Assembly (NCBI RefSeq): GCF_014200605.1 | Contig: NZ_JACHCE010000004.1 | Span: 124,001-188,000, forward strand | Length of the DNA stretch: 64,000 bases | From: Pedobacter cryoconitis | Lineage (GTDB): Bacteria > Bacteroidota > Bacteroidia > Sphingobacteriales > Sphingobacteriaceae | Direction: 5' to 3' | Shown here: positions 9,300-16,472 of the stretch, piece by piece | Layout: every line of letters starts with the position of its first letter | How positions within the stretch are numbered: the first letter of the stretch is position 1 | Position numbers and translations under genes: made by a program | The notes under the pieces: generated by a model | Seen by the model: only the letters and a program-made list of their open reading frames with translations | Database searches by the model: none | What the model was told of the DNA's origin: nothing

Positions 9300-10658
9300 A
9301 TGTTATCATCAAGAAGAAAGTTTATTAAACAAACTGCTATAGCTGCTGCTGGAACTTACATGGGAACGATGGGGCTTACAGCCAAAAGTTATGGAAATAT
9401 AATTGGGGCAAATGACCGGGTAAGAGTTGGTGTGATCGGATTTTCTGATCGCTTTACAAATTCTCTGTTGCCTGGTTTTCTAAACCATTATAAAGAGTTG
9501 AATTTTGATATCGCTGCAGTATCTGATCTCTGGAATTATCGCAGGGATTTAGGTGAAAGCTTATTAAAAAGTAAGTTTGGACATGCGATCACAGCTTGTC
9601 GTAATAATGAGGAATTATATGGCTTGAAAGATATAGATGCTGTAATTGTAAGCACAGCCGATTTTCAACATGCTGTACATGCCATTGAAGCTGTGAATGC
9701 TAAATGTGATGTCTATTGTGAAAAGCCTTTTGCTGAAACAATGTCTGATGCCCGTGCTGCACTTAAAGCGATTAAAGCATCGAAACAGATTGTTCAGATT
9801 GGTTCTCAAAGAAGAAGCGGTAACAATTATAAAGCGGCAGAACAGTTTATCAGGGCTGGTAAGTTTGGCGATATTACAATGGTAGAGCTAAGCTGGAATG
9901 TAAATCAGCCGGGACGCTGGCGCAGACCAGACCTGGTAGCCAAATTAAAACAGGAGGATACAGATTGGAAACGTTTTCTGGTTAACCGTCCTTTTGAAGA
10001 GTGGGACCCGCGTTTATATCTTGAATATCGTTTATTCTGGCCCTATTCTTCTGGAATGCCAGGACAGTGGATGTCACATCAGATTGATACAGTGCATTGG
10101 TTTACAGGCTTAAAACATCCCCGGAGCGTAGTGGCTAATGGCGGAATTTACCAATGGAAAGATGGACGCAGAAATTGGGATACGACGACGGCTGTATTTG
10201 ATTATGGCCAGGAAAATGATCCTCAGAATGGTTTTCAGGTAGTCTTTACTTCCAGAATGCATAATGGTGATGAAAACCCGGCAGAGATTTATTATTCCAA
10301 TGGAGGAGAGTTAAACCTGAATACCAATACTGTTTCTTCTAAGGGCGGATTGAAAGCGGATGCTGCGAGTGCAATGCACATGAAACCAAATTTACTGCCT
10401 GATATGAAATTGACTGATATGACAGAAAAAGTTGCTGCTTCTGCGAATACCGGAGGTGATAAGCTAACCTCGGCTCATATGAGAAACTGGATGGAATGTG
10501 TCAGGAGCCGTGAGCAACCCCATGCCCCGGTAGAAGCTGGTTATTATCACTCTATTGCGAATATTATGACTAATGCAGCCGTTAGAACTGGGAAAAAAGC
10601 TTTTTTTGATGAAAAATCACAGGAAGTAACTGTAGATGGCGAGGTGTTTAAGTATTAA
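9300..10658 (+). CDS. Tat-exported Gfo/Idh/MocA family oxidoreductase
   Basis: The 452-residue protein opens with a twin-arginine type signal (SSRRKFIKQTAIAAAGTY), then a Rossmann domain (about 38-165, RVRVGVIGFSDR) with the family's CEKPF motif (YCEKPFAE) where the lysine is catalytic, and a C-terminal alpha/beta domain with the SHQIDTVHWF segment that carries the His/Asp of the sugar site. Periplasmic members carry a tightly bound NAD(H) cofactor and oxidise or isomerise sugars. Coupled by 11 bases to the DUF1080 gene. It ends just before a strong terminator. The likely role is glycoside 3-oxidation ahead of DUF1080 cleavage (inference from family and context). Confidence 0.9.
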   Translation: MLSSRRKFIKQTAIAAAGTYMGTMGLTAKSYGNIIGANDRVRVGVIGFSDRFTNSLLPGFLNHYKELNFDIAAVSDLWNYRRDLGESLLKSKFGHAITACRNNEELYGLKDIDAVIVSTADFQHAVHAIEAVNAKCDVYCEKPFAETMSDARAALKAIKASKQIVQIGSQRRSGNNYKAAEQFIRAGKFGDITMVELSWNVNQPGRWRRPDLVAKLKQEDTDWKRFLVNRPFEEWDPRLYLEYRLFWPYSSGMPGQWMSHQIDTVHWFTGLKHPRSVVANGGIYQWKDGRRNWDTTTAVFDYGQENDPQNGFQVVFTSRMHNGDENPAEIYYSNGGELNLNTNTVSSKGGLKADAASAMHMKPNLLPDMKLTDMTEKVAASANTGGDKLTSAHMRNWMECVRSREQPHAPVEAGYYHSIANIMTNAAVRTGKKAFFDEKSQEVTVDGEVFKY

Positions 10659-10664
10659 ACATGG

Positions 10665-10702
10665 GTTAACCAATCAAAAGAGATTTCTTTTGATTGGTTA
10701 AC
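10665..10702. terminator. bidirectional terminator overlapping the PAP2 stop codon
   Basis: A perfect 17-base inverted repeat, GTTAACCAATCAAAAGA / TCTTTTGATTGGTTAAC, with a 4-base GATT loop. The right arm includes the TAA stop of the PAP2 gene (10700-10698). It serves the convergent oxidoreductase and PAP2 genes. Confidence 0.8.
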
Positions 10703-11357
10703 TCTTTTCAGGTATGATCTCTGCCTCATATATTCCAAAAAACCGGATATCCCGGGACTGCCAGATATAATAATAACTTATCAGTCCAAATACAGAACCA
10801 ATCAGTGCACCTACCACAACATCTTCTAAAAAATGCTGCGCTAAATATATTCGGGAATAACCCGCAAAAACAGCTAGTAACATAAATAAAAGGCTAATCC
10901 ACTTTTGTTTGAAACAGAGTGTAAGTACAATTGCCATCGCAAACGCAGAAGTTGTGTGACCAGAAGGAAAAGATCCGGAATGCATTTGATGTATGCCTTT
11001 AACAAAATATGGATATTTAAAACCTATCTGATCAAAGTACAGAGAAGGCCTGGGATTATTTATGAATCTTTTTAGCAGCTGAACAAAAATACCAGAGCTT
11101 AAATAAGAAACCAATAGGATCAATGCAGGTTTTCTCTTTTTGATTAAGAATAAAGTAATAATAACCACAATACACATGACACCGTCTCCCATAAATGTAT
11201 AATAAGAGAAAAATAGATCCAGCCATTTGTCGTGATAGGAATTAATGAAAATAAAACTTATCAGCTTAGAGGTTAACAGACATGAACTAATACCAATAAC
11301 TAAAAGTATAGCTAATAGCGCAAAAAATACAGGACATTGTTTTAAAAGTTTCCACAT
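10698..11357 (-). CDS. PAP2 family phosphatase (inner membrane)
   Basis: The 219-residue membrane protein has about six TM helices and the three phosphatase motifs of the PAP2/lipid phosphate phosphatase superfamily: a KxxxxxxRP-like stretch (KRFINNPRPSLYF), PSGH (SFPSGHTTSAF) and SRxxxxxHxxxDV (SRIYLAQHFLEDVVVG). Such enzymes dephosphorylate undecaprenyl pyrophosphate, phosphatidate or lipid A precursors. The substrate is not predictable here. The gene is single and convergent with the oxidoreductase, sharing its terminator. Confidence 0.9.
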   Translation of the reverse strand: MWKLLKQCPVFFALLAILLVIGISSCLLTSKLISFIFINSYHDKWLDLFFSYYTFMGDGVMCIVVIITLFLIKKRKPALILLVSYLSSGIFVQLLKRFINNPRPSLYFDQIGFKYPYFVKGIHQMHSGSFPSGHTTSAFAMAIVLTLCFKQKWISLLFMLLAVFAGYSRIYLAQHFLEDVVVGALIGSVFGLISYYYIWQSRDIRFFGIYEAEIIPEKS

Positions 11358-11543
11358 ATTCGGGTTAAACGGGAAATTACCCCTATACCCCTACGCGATG
11401 CAATAACTTTTCTTTAAATTTCAAATATTCAATATAATTTCATTTACCAGGCCAAAGCTCATGATGTTTGTCTATTTTTAATAAACATATTCAGACAAAC
11501 TTATTGGCGAAATAAACTGGCCGGAAATATAAATTAATTTCAA

Positions 11544-13061
11544 ATGCCAATTAAAAACAATTATCAAACACCTAAAATTGCAATCATAGGCTCCGGATTT
11601 GCAGGTATCAGCGCGGCAGCTTACCTGGCTAAAAATGGTTACGAAGTTGACGTATATGAAAAGAATGCGACTATTGGTGGAAGAGCAAGACAATTAGAAA
11701 CTGATAATGGTTATGTTTTTGACATGGGGCCAAGCTGGTACTGGATGCCTGATGTATTCGAGAAATTCTTTAATGATTTTGGTTACAAGGCCAAAGATTT
11801 TTACGAACTGGAACTTTTAGATCCTGGTTTTTCTGTTGTCTACGGACAAAATGAGGTCATGGACATTCCTGCAGACTTTAAAGCGCTGTGTGATACTTTT
11901 GATGCTATTGAACCCGGAAGTGCAGTAAAACTTAAGCAGTTTCTGGAAGAAGCAGCCTATAAATACAAGATTGGAATTGAGAAACTGGTTTATAAACCCG
12001 GTTTGTCTTTGTTGGAATTTGCTGATCCGGATTTGATTAAAGGAGTTTTTAAACTGCAGGTATTTACGTCTTTCAGCAGTCATGTTAAAAAGTATTTTAA
12101 AAATCCAAAATTGATTGCCTTAATGGAGTTCCCTGTGCTTTTTCTGGGTGCTACGCCCGAAGACACACCTGCACTCTATAGTCTGATGAACTATGCCGGT
12201 TTAAAGCTAGGGACCTGGTACCCTAAAGGTGGTTTTGGAAAAGTAATCCTGGCGATGAAAACTGTAGCAGAGAAAAATGGGGCAAAATTCTATTTGAATG
12301 AGTCTGTTTCAGAATTAAAAATTGAAGGGAAAAGAATTAAAGGATTAATCTCTTCAACAAAAAAAAAGGAGTATGATGGCATTATAGCTGCCGCTGACTA
12401 TCATCATGTTGAAGAAAAATTATTGGGTGACAACTATCGGAATTATGGTGAGAAATATTGGAATAAACGCATCCTTGCCCCTTCCTGCCTGATTTTTTAT
12501 CTGGGTGTAAAAAGGAAAACTGAACGCCTGGGACATCATACTTTATTTTTTGATGAAAACCTGAAGCAACATGCTATTGAGATTTACAAAGAACCTCAAT
12601 GGCCAACAAAACCTTTGTTTTATGTATGCTGCCCATCTAAAACAGATACTACAGTTGCACCCGAAGGACACGAAAACTTATTTGTATTGATGCCGCTTGC
12701 CACTAATGTGGTGGATAATGACATTTTAAGAGAAAAATATTTCGCGATAATTATGGACCGCCTGGAGAACTATACAGGTGTACAAATCCGTAAATATATT
12801 GACTATAAAAGCAGCTATTGTGTGAATGATTTTGTAACAGATTATAATGCCTACAAGGGCAATGCTTATGGACTGGCAAATACACTTATGCAAACTGCCA
12901 ATCTAAAACCATCTTTGAAAAACAATAAAATTAAAAATATTTTTTACGCAGGGCAGCTTACCGTTCCCGGCCCGGGGGTTCCTCCATCGATTATTTCAGG
13001 CCATGTAGCGGCTATACAGCTGATAAAATACTTTAACGAAACCTATGAAAGAAATATTTGA
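11544..13061 (+). CDS. crtI: phytoene desaturase (carotenoid biosynthesis)
   Basis: The 505-residue flavoprotein has the N-terminal FAD-binding dinucleotide fold (IAIIGSGFAGISAAAYLAK, then EKNATIGGRARQ) and the C-terminal CrtI signature (FYAGQLTVPGPGVPPSIISG). CrtI desaturates phytoene, usually to lycopene, at the cytoplasmic membrane. It is the first gene of the carotenoid operon: its stop overlaps the crtB start by 17 bases. Length is typical of bacterial CrtI. No MerR/CarH-like light regulator gene and no GGPP synthase gene flank it. Confidence 0.95.
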   Translation: MPIKNNYQTPKIAIIGSGFAGISAAAYLAKNGYEVDVYEKNATIGGRARQLETDNGYVFDMGPSWYWMPDVFEKFFNDFGYKAKDFYELELLDPGFSVVYGQNEVMDIPADFKALCDTFDAIEPGSAVKLKQFLEEAAYKYKIGIEKLVYKPGLSLLEFADPDLIKGVFKLQVFTSFSSHVKKYFKNPKLIALMEFPVLFLGATPEDTPALYSLMNYAGLKLGTWYPKGGFGKVILAMKTVAEKNGAKFYLNESVSELKIEGKRIKGLISSTKKKEYDGIIAAADYHHVEEKLLGDNYRNYGEKYWNKRILAPSCLIFYLGVKRKTERLGHHTLFFDENLKQHAIEIYKEPQWPTKPLFYVCCPSKTDTTVAPEGHENLFVLMPLATNVVDNDILREKYFAIIMDRLENYTGVQIRKYIDYKSSYCVNDFVTDYNAYKGNAYGLANTLMQTANLKPSLKNNKIKNIFYAGQLTVPGPGVPPSIISGHVAAIQLIKYFNETYERNI

Positions 13062-13881
13062 CCAGTTATCTGCAGAATGCAGTAAGATCACAACAAAACG
13101 CTATAGTACCAGTTTTTCACTAGGCATTTATTTCTTAGGAAAAAAGCTGCGTAATCCCATTTATGCTATCTACGGTTTTGTAAGGCTGGCTGATGAAATT
13201 GTAGATAGTTTTCATGATTTTGATAAGCCGTTTTTGCTTGCAAAGTTCAGACAGGATTGTTATGAGGCTGTTGAACATAAAATAAGCCTGAACCCAATAC
13301 TGAATTCCTTTCAGTGCGTAGTCAATGAATATGCAATTGATAGAGAACTGATAGAACTGTTTCTAAAAAGCATGGCAATGGATCTGGATGGGAATAAATA
13401 TACTCCGGATCAATATGATGACTATATATTAGGCTCGGCAGAAGTAGTTGGATTAATGTGTCTGCATGTTTTTACTGAAGGTAATAAAACACAATATGAA
13501 ATGCTCCGTGATCCTGCTATGAAATTAGGCTCTGCATTTCAAAAAGTCAATTTCCTAAGAGATATCAATGCTGATTATTACAATCTGGGCCGCACTTATT
13601 TTCCAAACGTAGATCTCTCTGTGTTTTCTAACCATGAAAAGAAATTGATAGAGAAAGAGATAGAGGAAGAATTTAAACTTGCACTTATAGGGATCAAGCA
13701 ATTGCCAGCCTCATCCAGAAGTGGGGTTTACCTGGCATATATCTATTATAAAGAACTATTTAATAAGATTAAAGGCGCAACAGCAGAAAAAGTAATGTCT
13801 GAAAGAATCCGTATCTCTAATAGTCATAAATTTGGCCTGATGTGTGATTCGATCATCAGATATAAAATGAATGCTATATGA
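13045..13881 (+). CDS. crtB: phytoene synthase
   Basis: The 278-residue protein is a squalene/phytoene synthase: the substrate-binding aspartate motifs are DEIVD (in GFVRLADEIVDSFHD) and DINAD (in FQKVNFLRDINADYYNLGR). It condenses two geranylgeranyl-PP to phytoene, the substrate of the CrtI encoded just upstream. Start at 13045 lies inside the crtI end (17-base overlap), and its end overlaps the next gene by 4 bases (ATGA), so translation is coupled along the operon. Confidence 0.95.
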   Translation: MKEIFDQLSAECSKITTKRYSTSFSLGIYFLGKKLRNPIYAIYGFVRLADEIVDSFHDFDKPFLLAKFRQDCYEAVEHKISLNPILNSFQCVVNEYAIDRELIELFLKSMAMDLDGNKYTPDQYDDYILGSAEVVGLMCLHVFTEGNKTQYEMLRDPAMKLGSAFQKVNFLRDINADYYNLGRTYFPNVDLSVFSNHEKKLIEKEIEEEFKLALIGIKQLPASSRSGVYLAYIYYKELFNKIKGATAEKVMSERIRISNSHKFGLMCDSIIRYKMNAI

Positions 13882-14381
13882 AAGCTTTAATATTATTAAT
13901 CTTATCTATATATACTATTCCGGTAAACCGGGACCTTCCTGCAACAGCAGAATTAAGAAGTCTTTACTATCAGGCTGCATCCAGTAAGACAGCAGCAGAT
14001 GAACTTCAGAAATTGCTGTTAATGGTAGATGGCAATTCACGTCACCTTTTAATTTGTTATAAAGGAGCATCTGAGATGATACAGGCTAAATACGTATTAA
14101 GTCCGTTTACAAAATTCAGAAAGTTCAAAAAAGGTAAGTATTTTATTGAAAGTGCCATTGCCAGCGAGCCGGAAAATTTGGAAATGAGATTTTTAAGATA
14201 TACGATTCAAACCAATCTTCCCTCCTTTCTTGGCTATAATAACTGGATCACTGCAGATAAAAAAATGTTGCTTGAAAGAATTGATAACATACATGACAAG
14301 CATCTAAAACAATTAGTAATCAATTATTTGATGACTTCAAAATATACTACTGATAAGGAACGTAATAACATTAGAAAATGA
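13878..14381 (+). CDS. unknown protein in the carotenoid operon
   Basis: This 167-residue, mostly helical protein starts with a short hydrophobic stretch (about 1-18, probable signal peptide or anchor). It contains AKYVLSPFTKFRKFKKGKYFIESAIASEPENLEMRFLR, given here in effect as a TPR-like helical hairpin around residues 70-115. No enzyme motif was seen. It overlaps crtB by 4 bases at its start and crtZ by 4 bases at its end, so it is a firm member of the operon. Such a gene between crtB and crtZ may help organise membrane carotenoid enzymes, which is inference from position only. Confidence 0.75.
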   Translation: MKALILLILSIYTIPVNRDLPATAELRSLYYQAASSKTAADELQKLLLMVDGNSRHLLICYKGASEMIQAKYVLSPFTKFRKFKKGKYFIESAIASEPENLEMRFLRYTIQTNLPSFLGYNNWITADKKMLLERIDNIHDKHLKQLVINYLMTSKYTTDKERNNIRK

Positions 14382-14851
14382 ATAACCTGATAATTAATAT
14401 ACTTATTGTAACCGGAACTTTTATAGGTATGGAAGGTGTAGCCTGGTTTACACATAAATATATCATGCATGGGCTTTTCTGGTATTTCCACAAGGACCAT
14501 CACCATAAAGATCACGATGGCTTTCTGGAAAAAAATGATTTCTTCTTTTTAATTTTTGCCATTCCCGGTATTCTCTGCCTGGCTGCAGGCTCATTTTATG
14601 GGGATATAATTTCCCTTTGCATTGGAATTGGGATTACAATTTATGGTGCAGCTTATTTTTTTGTACATGATATTTTTATACATCAGCGGTTTAAGATCTT
14701 TAGAAACTCGAATCACTGGTACTTTAAAGCAATCAGAAGAGCTCATAAAATGCATCATAAACACATCAATAAAGAACATGGGGAGTGTTTTGGGATGTTA
14801 TGGGTCCCGTTTAAATATTTCCTGGAGAACAATAAAAAGCCTGAGATATAA
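14378..14851 (+). CDS. crtZ: beta-carotene hydroxylase (fatty acid hydroxylase superfamily)
   Basis: The 157-residue membrane protein carries the histidine boxes of the CrtZ-type non-heme di-iron hydroxylases: HKYIMH, HKDHHHKDH, HDIFIH and HKMHHKH, arranged around TM helices near 5-25, 52-72 and 75-95. CrtZ adds 3-hydroxyl groups to beta-ionone rings, giving cryptoxanthin and zeaxanthin. Ring substrate requires a lycopene cyclase, which is not encoded next to it here. Last gene of the operon; the serine hydrolase gene follows after 85 bases. Confidence 0.93.
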   Translation: MNNLIINILIVTGTFIGMEGVAWFTHKYIMHGLFWYFHKDHHHKDHDGFLEKNDFFFLIFAIPGILCLAAGSFYGDIISLCIGIGITIYGAAYFFVHDIFIHQRFKIFRNSNHWYFKAIRRAHKMHHKHINKEHGECFGMLWVPFKYFLENNKKPEI

Positions 14852-14936
14852 TGTACACATTTGATTCTTATTGATTTTTTTATCAGACGCTGCAACAATC
14901 ATTGTCATTTGGACTCTAACAATAAATCCATAACAA

Positions 14937-16331
14937 ATGAAAGTGATCAAAAAATCTGTTTTTACTATCCTGTTTTTAAGTAACCTGCTATTATTTAGCT
15001 CAGGAGCAAGCGCACAAATATCTAAAGCTGCACAAATTGATTCTTTGATACTGAATGCAAATCGGCTGGGTTTGTTTAATGGCAATATGCTGGTTGCAGA
15101 CAATAACAAAATAGTTTTTAGAACTGCTATTGGTTTCACTGATACATCTGGTAAAACAAAACTGACTGAACAATATCGCTTTCATATTGGTTCAATAGCT
15201 AAAGAATTTAACGCAGTAGCCATCATGATACTGAAGGAACAAGGTAAATTAAACCTTGAAGATCCGGTCTCAAAATATCTCCCTGAACTCCCTTTGTGGG
15301 CCTCGAAAATTCATATCCTGAATTTACTGCAATATACAAGCGGTGTGCCAGATGTAAAATGGAAAAGCGTTAAAAGTAATACGGACAATATGGAGAACCT
15401 TAGAAAAACGGAAAGGCTTGATTTTGAACCCGGCAGTCAATATGCTTATAACAACAATAATGTATTTCTGCAAAGGAGGATCATCGAAAAAATTTCAGGT
15501 TTATCATTCAATGATTTTGTAAAGCAGTACTTGTTAAAACCTTGCGGGATGAAAATGGCTATTGTAGATCCTGTTGATACAGATAAATTAATTGCAAGGG
15601 CTTATAATAATGATAAAATAGAGGATACACTGACTTATCCTATTGATGGATGGGTTGCAGTTACGCTTGACGATTTTTATAAGTGGGCCAAAGCAATTAC
15701 TGAATTCAGACTGATCAGCCCTGCTTCTACCAAACAAATTCTGGAAGCTTCCGGCCCTGATCAGCAAGCTGGATTAGGTGGCGGCAGTATGAATGGTATG
15801 CTGGTGGCAACACACAAGCATGATGGTACAGCAAGAAATTACCAGGCACTGCTGGTCAGTACAATAGCAAAAGGCAGAACTGTAATCCTGATGACCAATA
15901 ATCAACAGAATAATTTATTCGCTTTTAATACTTCAATACAAGCAATTCTGGATGGAAAACCTTATTCCCGGATTAGAAAATCAGTATTAAAAGATTTTGG
16001 AAGCCAGCTGGAGACTATGAATGGACAAGAGGTACTGACTTTCTTCGAAAAAATGAAAAAAGGTCATCAAAATGAATATGATTTTGATGGAGAAAATCCG
16101 TTAAATGAAATTGGTTACAACTTTTTACGTAAAAACAAGTTTGCTGATGCAGTCCTTATTTTCGAACAGAATACAAAACTTTTCCCTGAATCGGGTAATG
16201 CATTTGATAGTTTAGGGGAAGCCTATTATAAACAGGGAAATAAGAATAAGGCTTTGCTCAATTATAAGCACTCCTTAGCATTAAATCCGGACAATGCCGA
16301 TGCCAGGAAGATTATCAAATCTTTAGAATAG
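14937..16331 (+). CDS. secreted serine beta-lactamase-like hydrolase with C-terminal TPRs
   Basis: The 464-residue protein has a signal peptide (to about SAQI, residue 27) and a beta-lactamase/DD-peptidase (class C-like, family S12) domain at about 33-345. The catalytic set is visible: Ser86-x-x-Lys89 in GSIAK, Tyr171-x-Asn173 in YAYNNN, and a HxG-like motif (HKHDGTARN). The C-terminal 80 residues form two tetratricopeptide repeats (about 385-462, with SGNAFDSLGEAYYKQGNKNKA). Members cleave peptides or esters rather than antibiotics. The TPRs suggest binding to a partner. It lies 85 bases after crtZ and ends at a terminator hairpin. Confidence 0.88.
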   Translation: MKVIKKSVFTILFLSNLLLFSSGASAQISKAAQIDSLILNANRLGLFNGNMLVADNNKIVFRTAIGFTDTSGKTKLTEQYRFHIGSIAKEFNAVAIMILKEQGKLNLEDPVSKYLPELPLWASKIHILNLLQYTSGVPDVKWKSVKSNTDNMENLRKTERLDFEPGSQYAYNNNNVFLQRRIIEKISGLSFNDFVKQYLLKPCGMKMAIVDPVDTDKLIARAYNNDKIEDTLTYPIDGWVAVTLDDFYKWAKAITEFRLISPASTKQILEASGPDQQAGLGGGSMNGMLVATHKHDGTARNYQALLVSTIAKGRTVILMTNNQQNNLFAFNTSIQAILDGKPYSRIRKSVLKDFGSQLETMNGQEVLTFFEKMKKGHQNEYDFDGENPLNEIGYNFLRKNKFADAVLIFEQNTKLFPESGNAFDSLGEAYYKQGNKNKALLNYKHSLALNPDNADARKIIKSLE

Positions 16332-16370
16332 CCCAGGCAATCAGCTCCAACTGGAAAAGAATAGCAGACA

Positions 16371-16402
16371 GGGTAATTAGTTTAAAACTGATTACCCTTT
16401 TT
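16371..16402 (+). terminator. terminator of the serine hydrolase gene
   Basis: GGGTAATTAG at 16371-16380 pairs with CTGATTACCC at 16388-16397 (one G-U pair), followed by TTTTT. Confidence 0.7.
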
Positions 16403-16472
16403 ATGTTAAAAAGGATAAGGAATATGTAAAATAAAATATATCATTGTATCTTGTGAATAAATTCTAACCAAC

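Noticed and set aside
14937-16331. Antibiotic-resistance beta-lactamase
   Set aside because: The S12-like motifs and TPR tail fit peptidase/esterase relatives; the same holds for 26425-27987, so no resistance claim is made.
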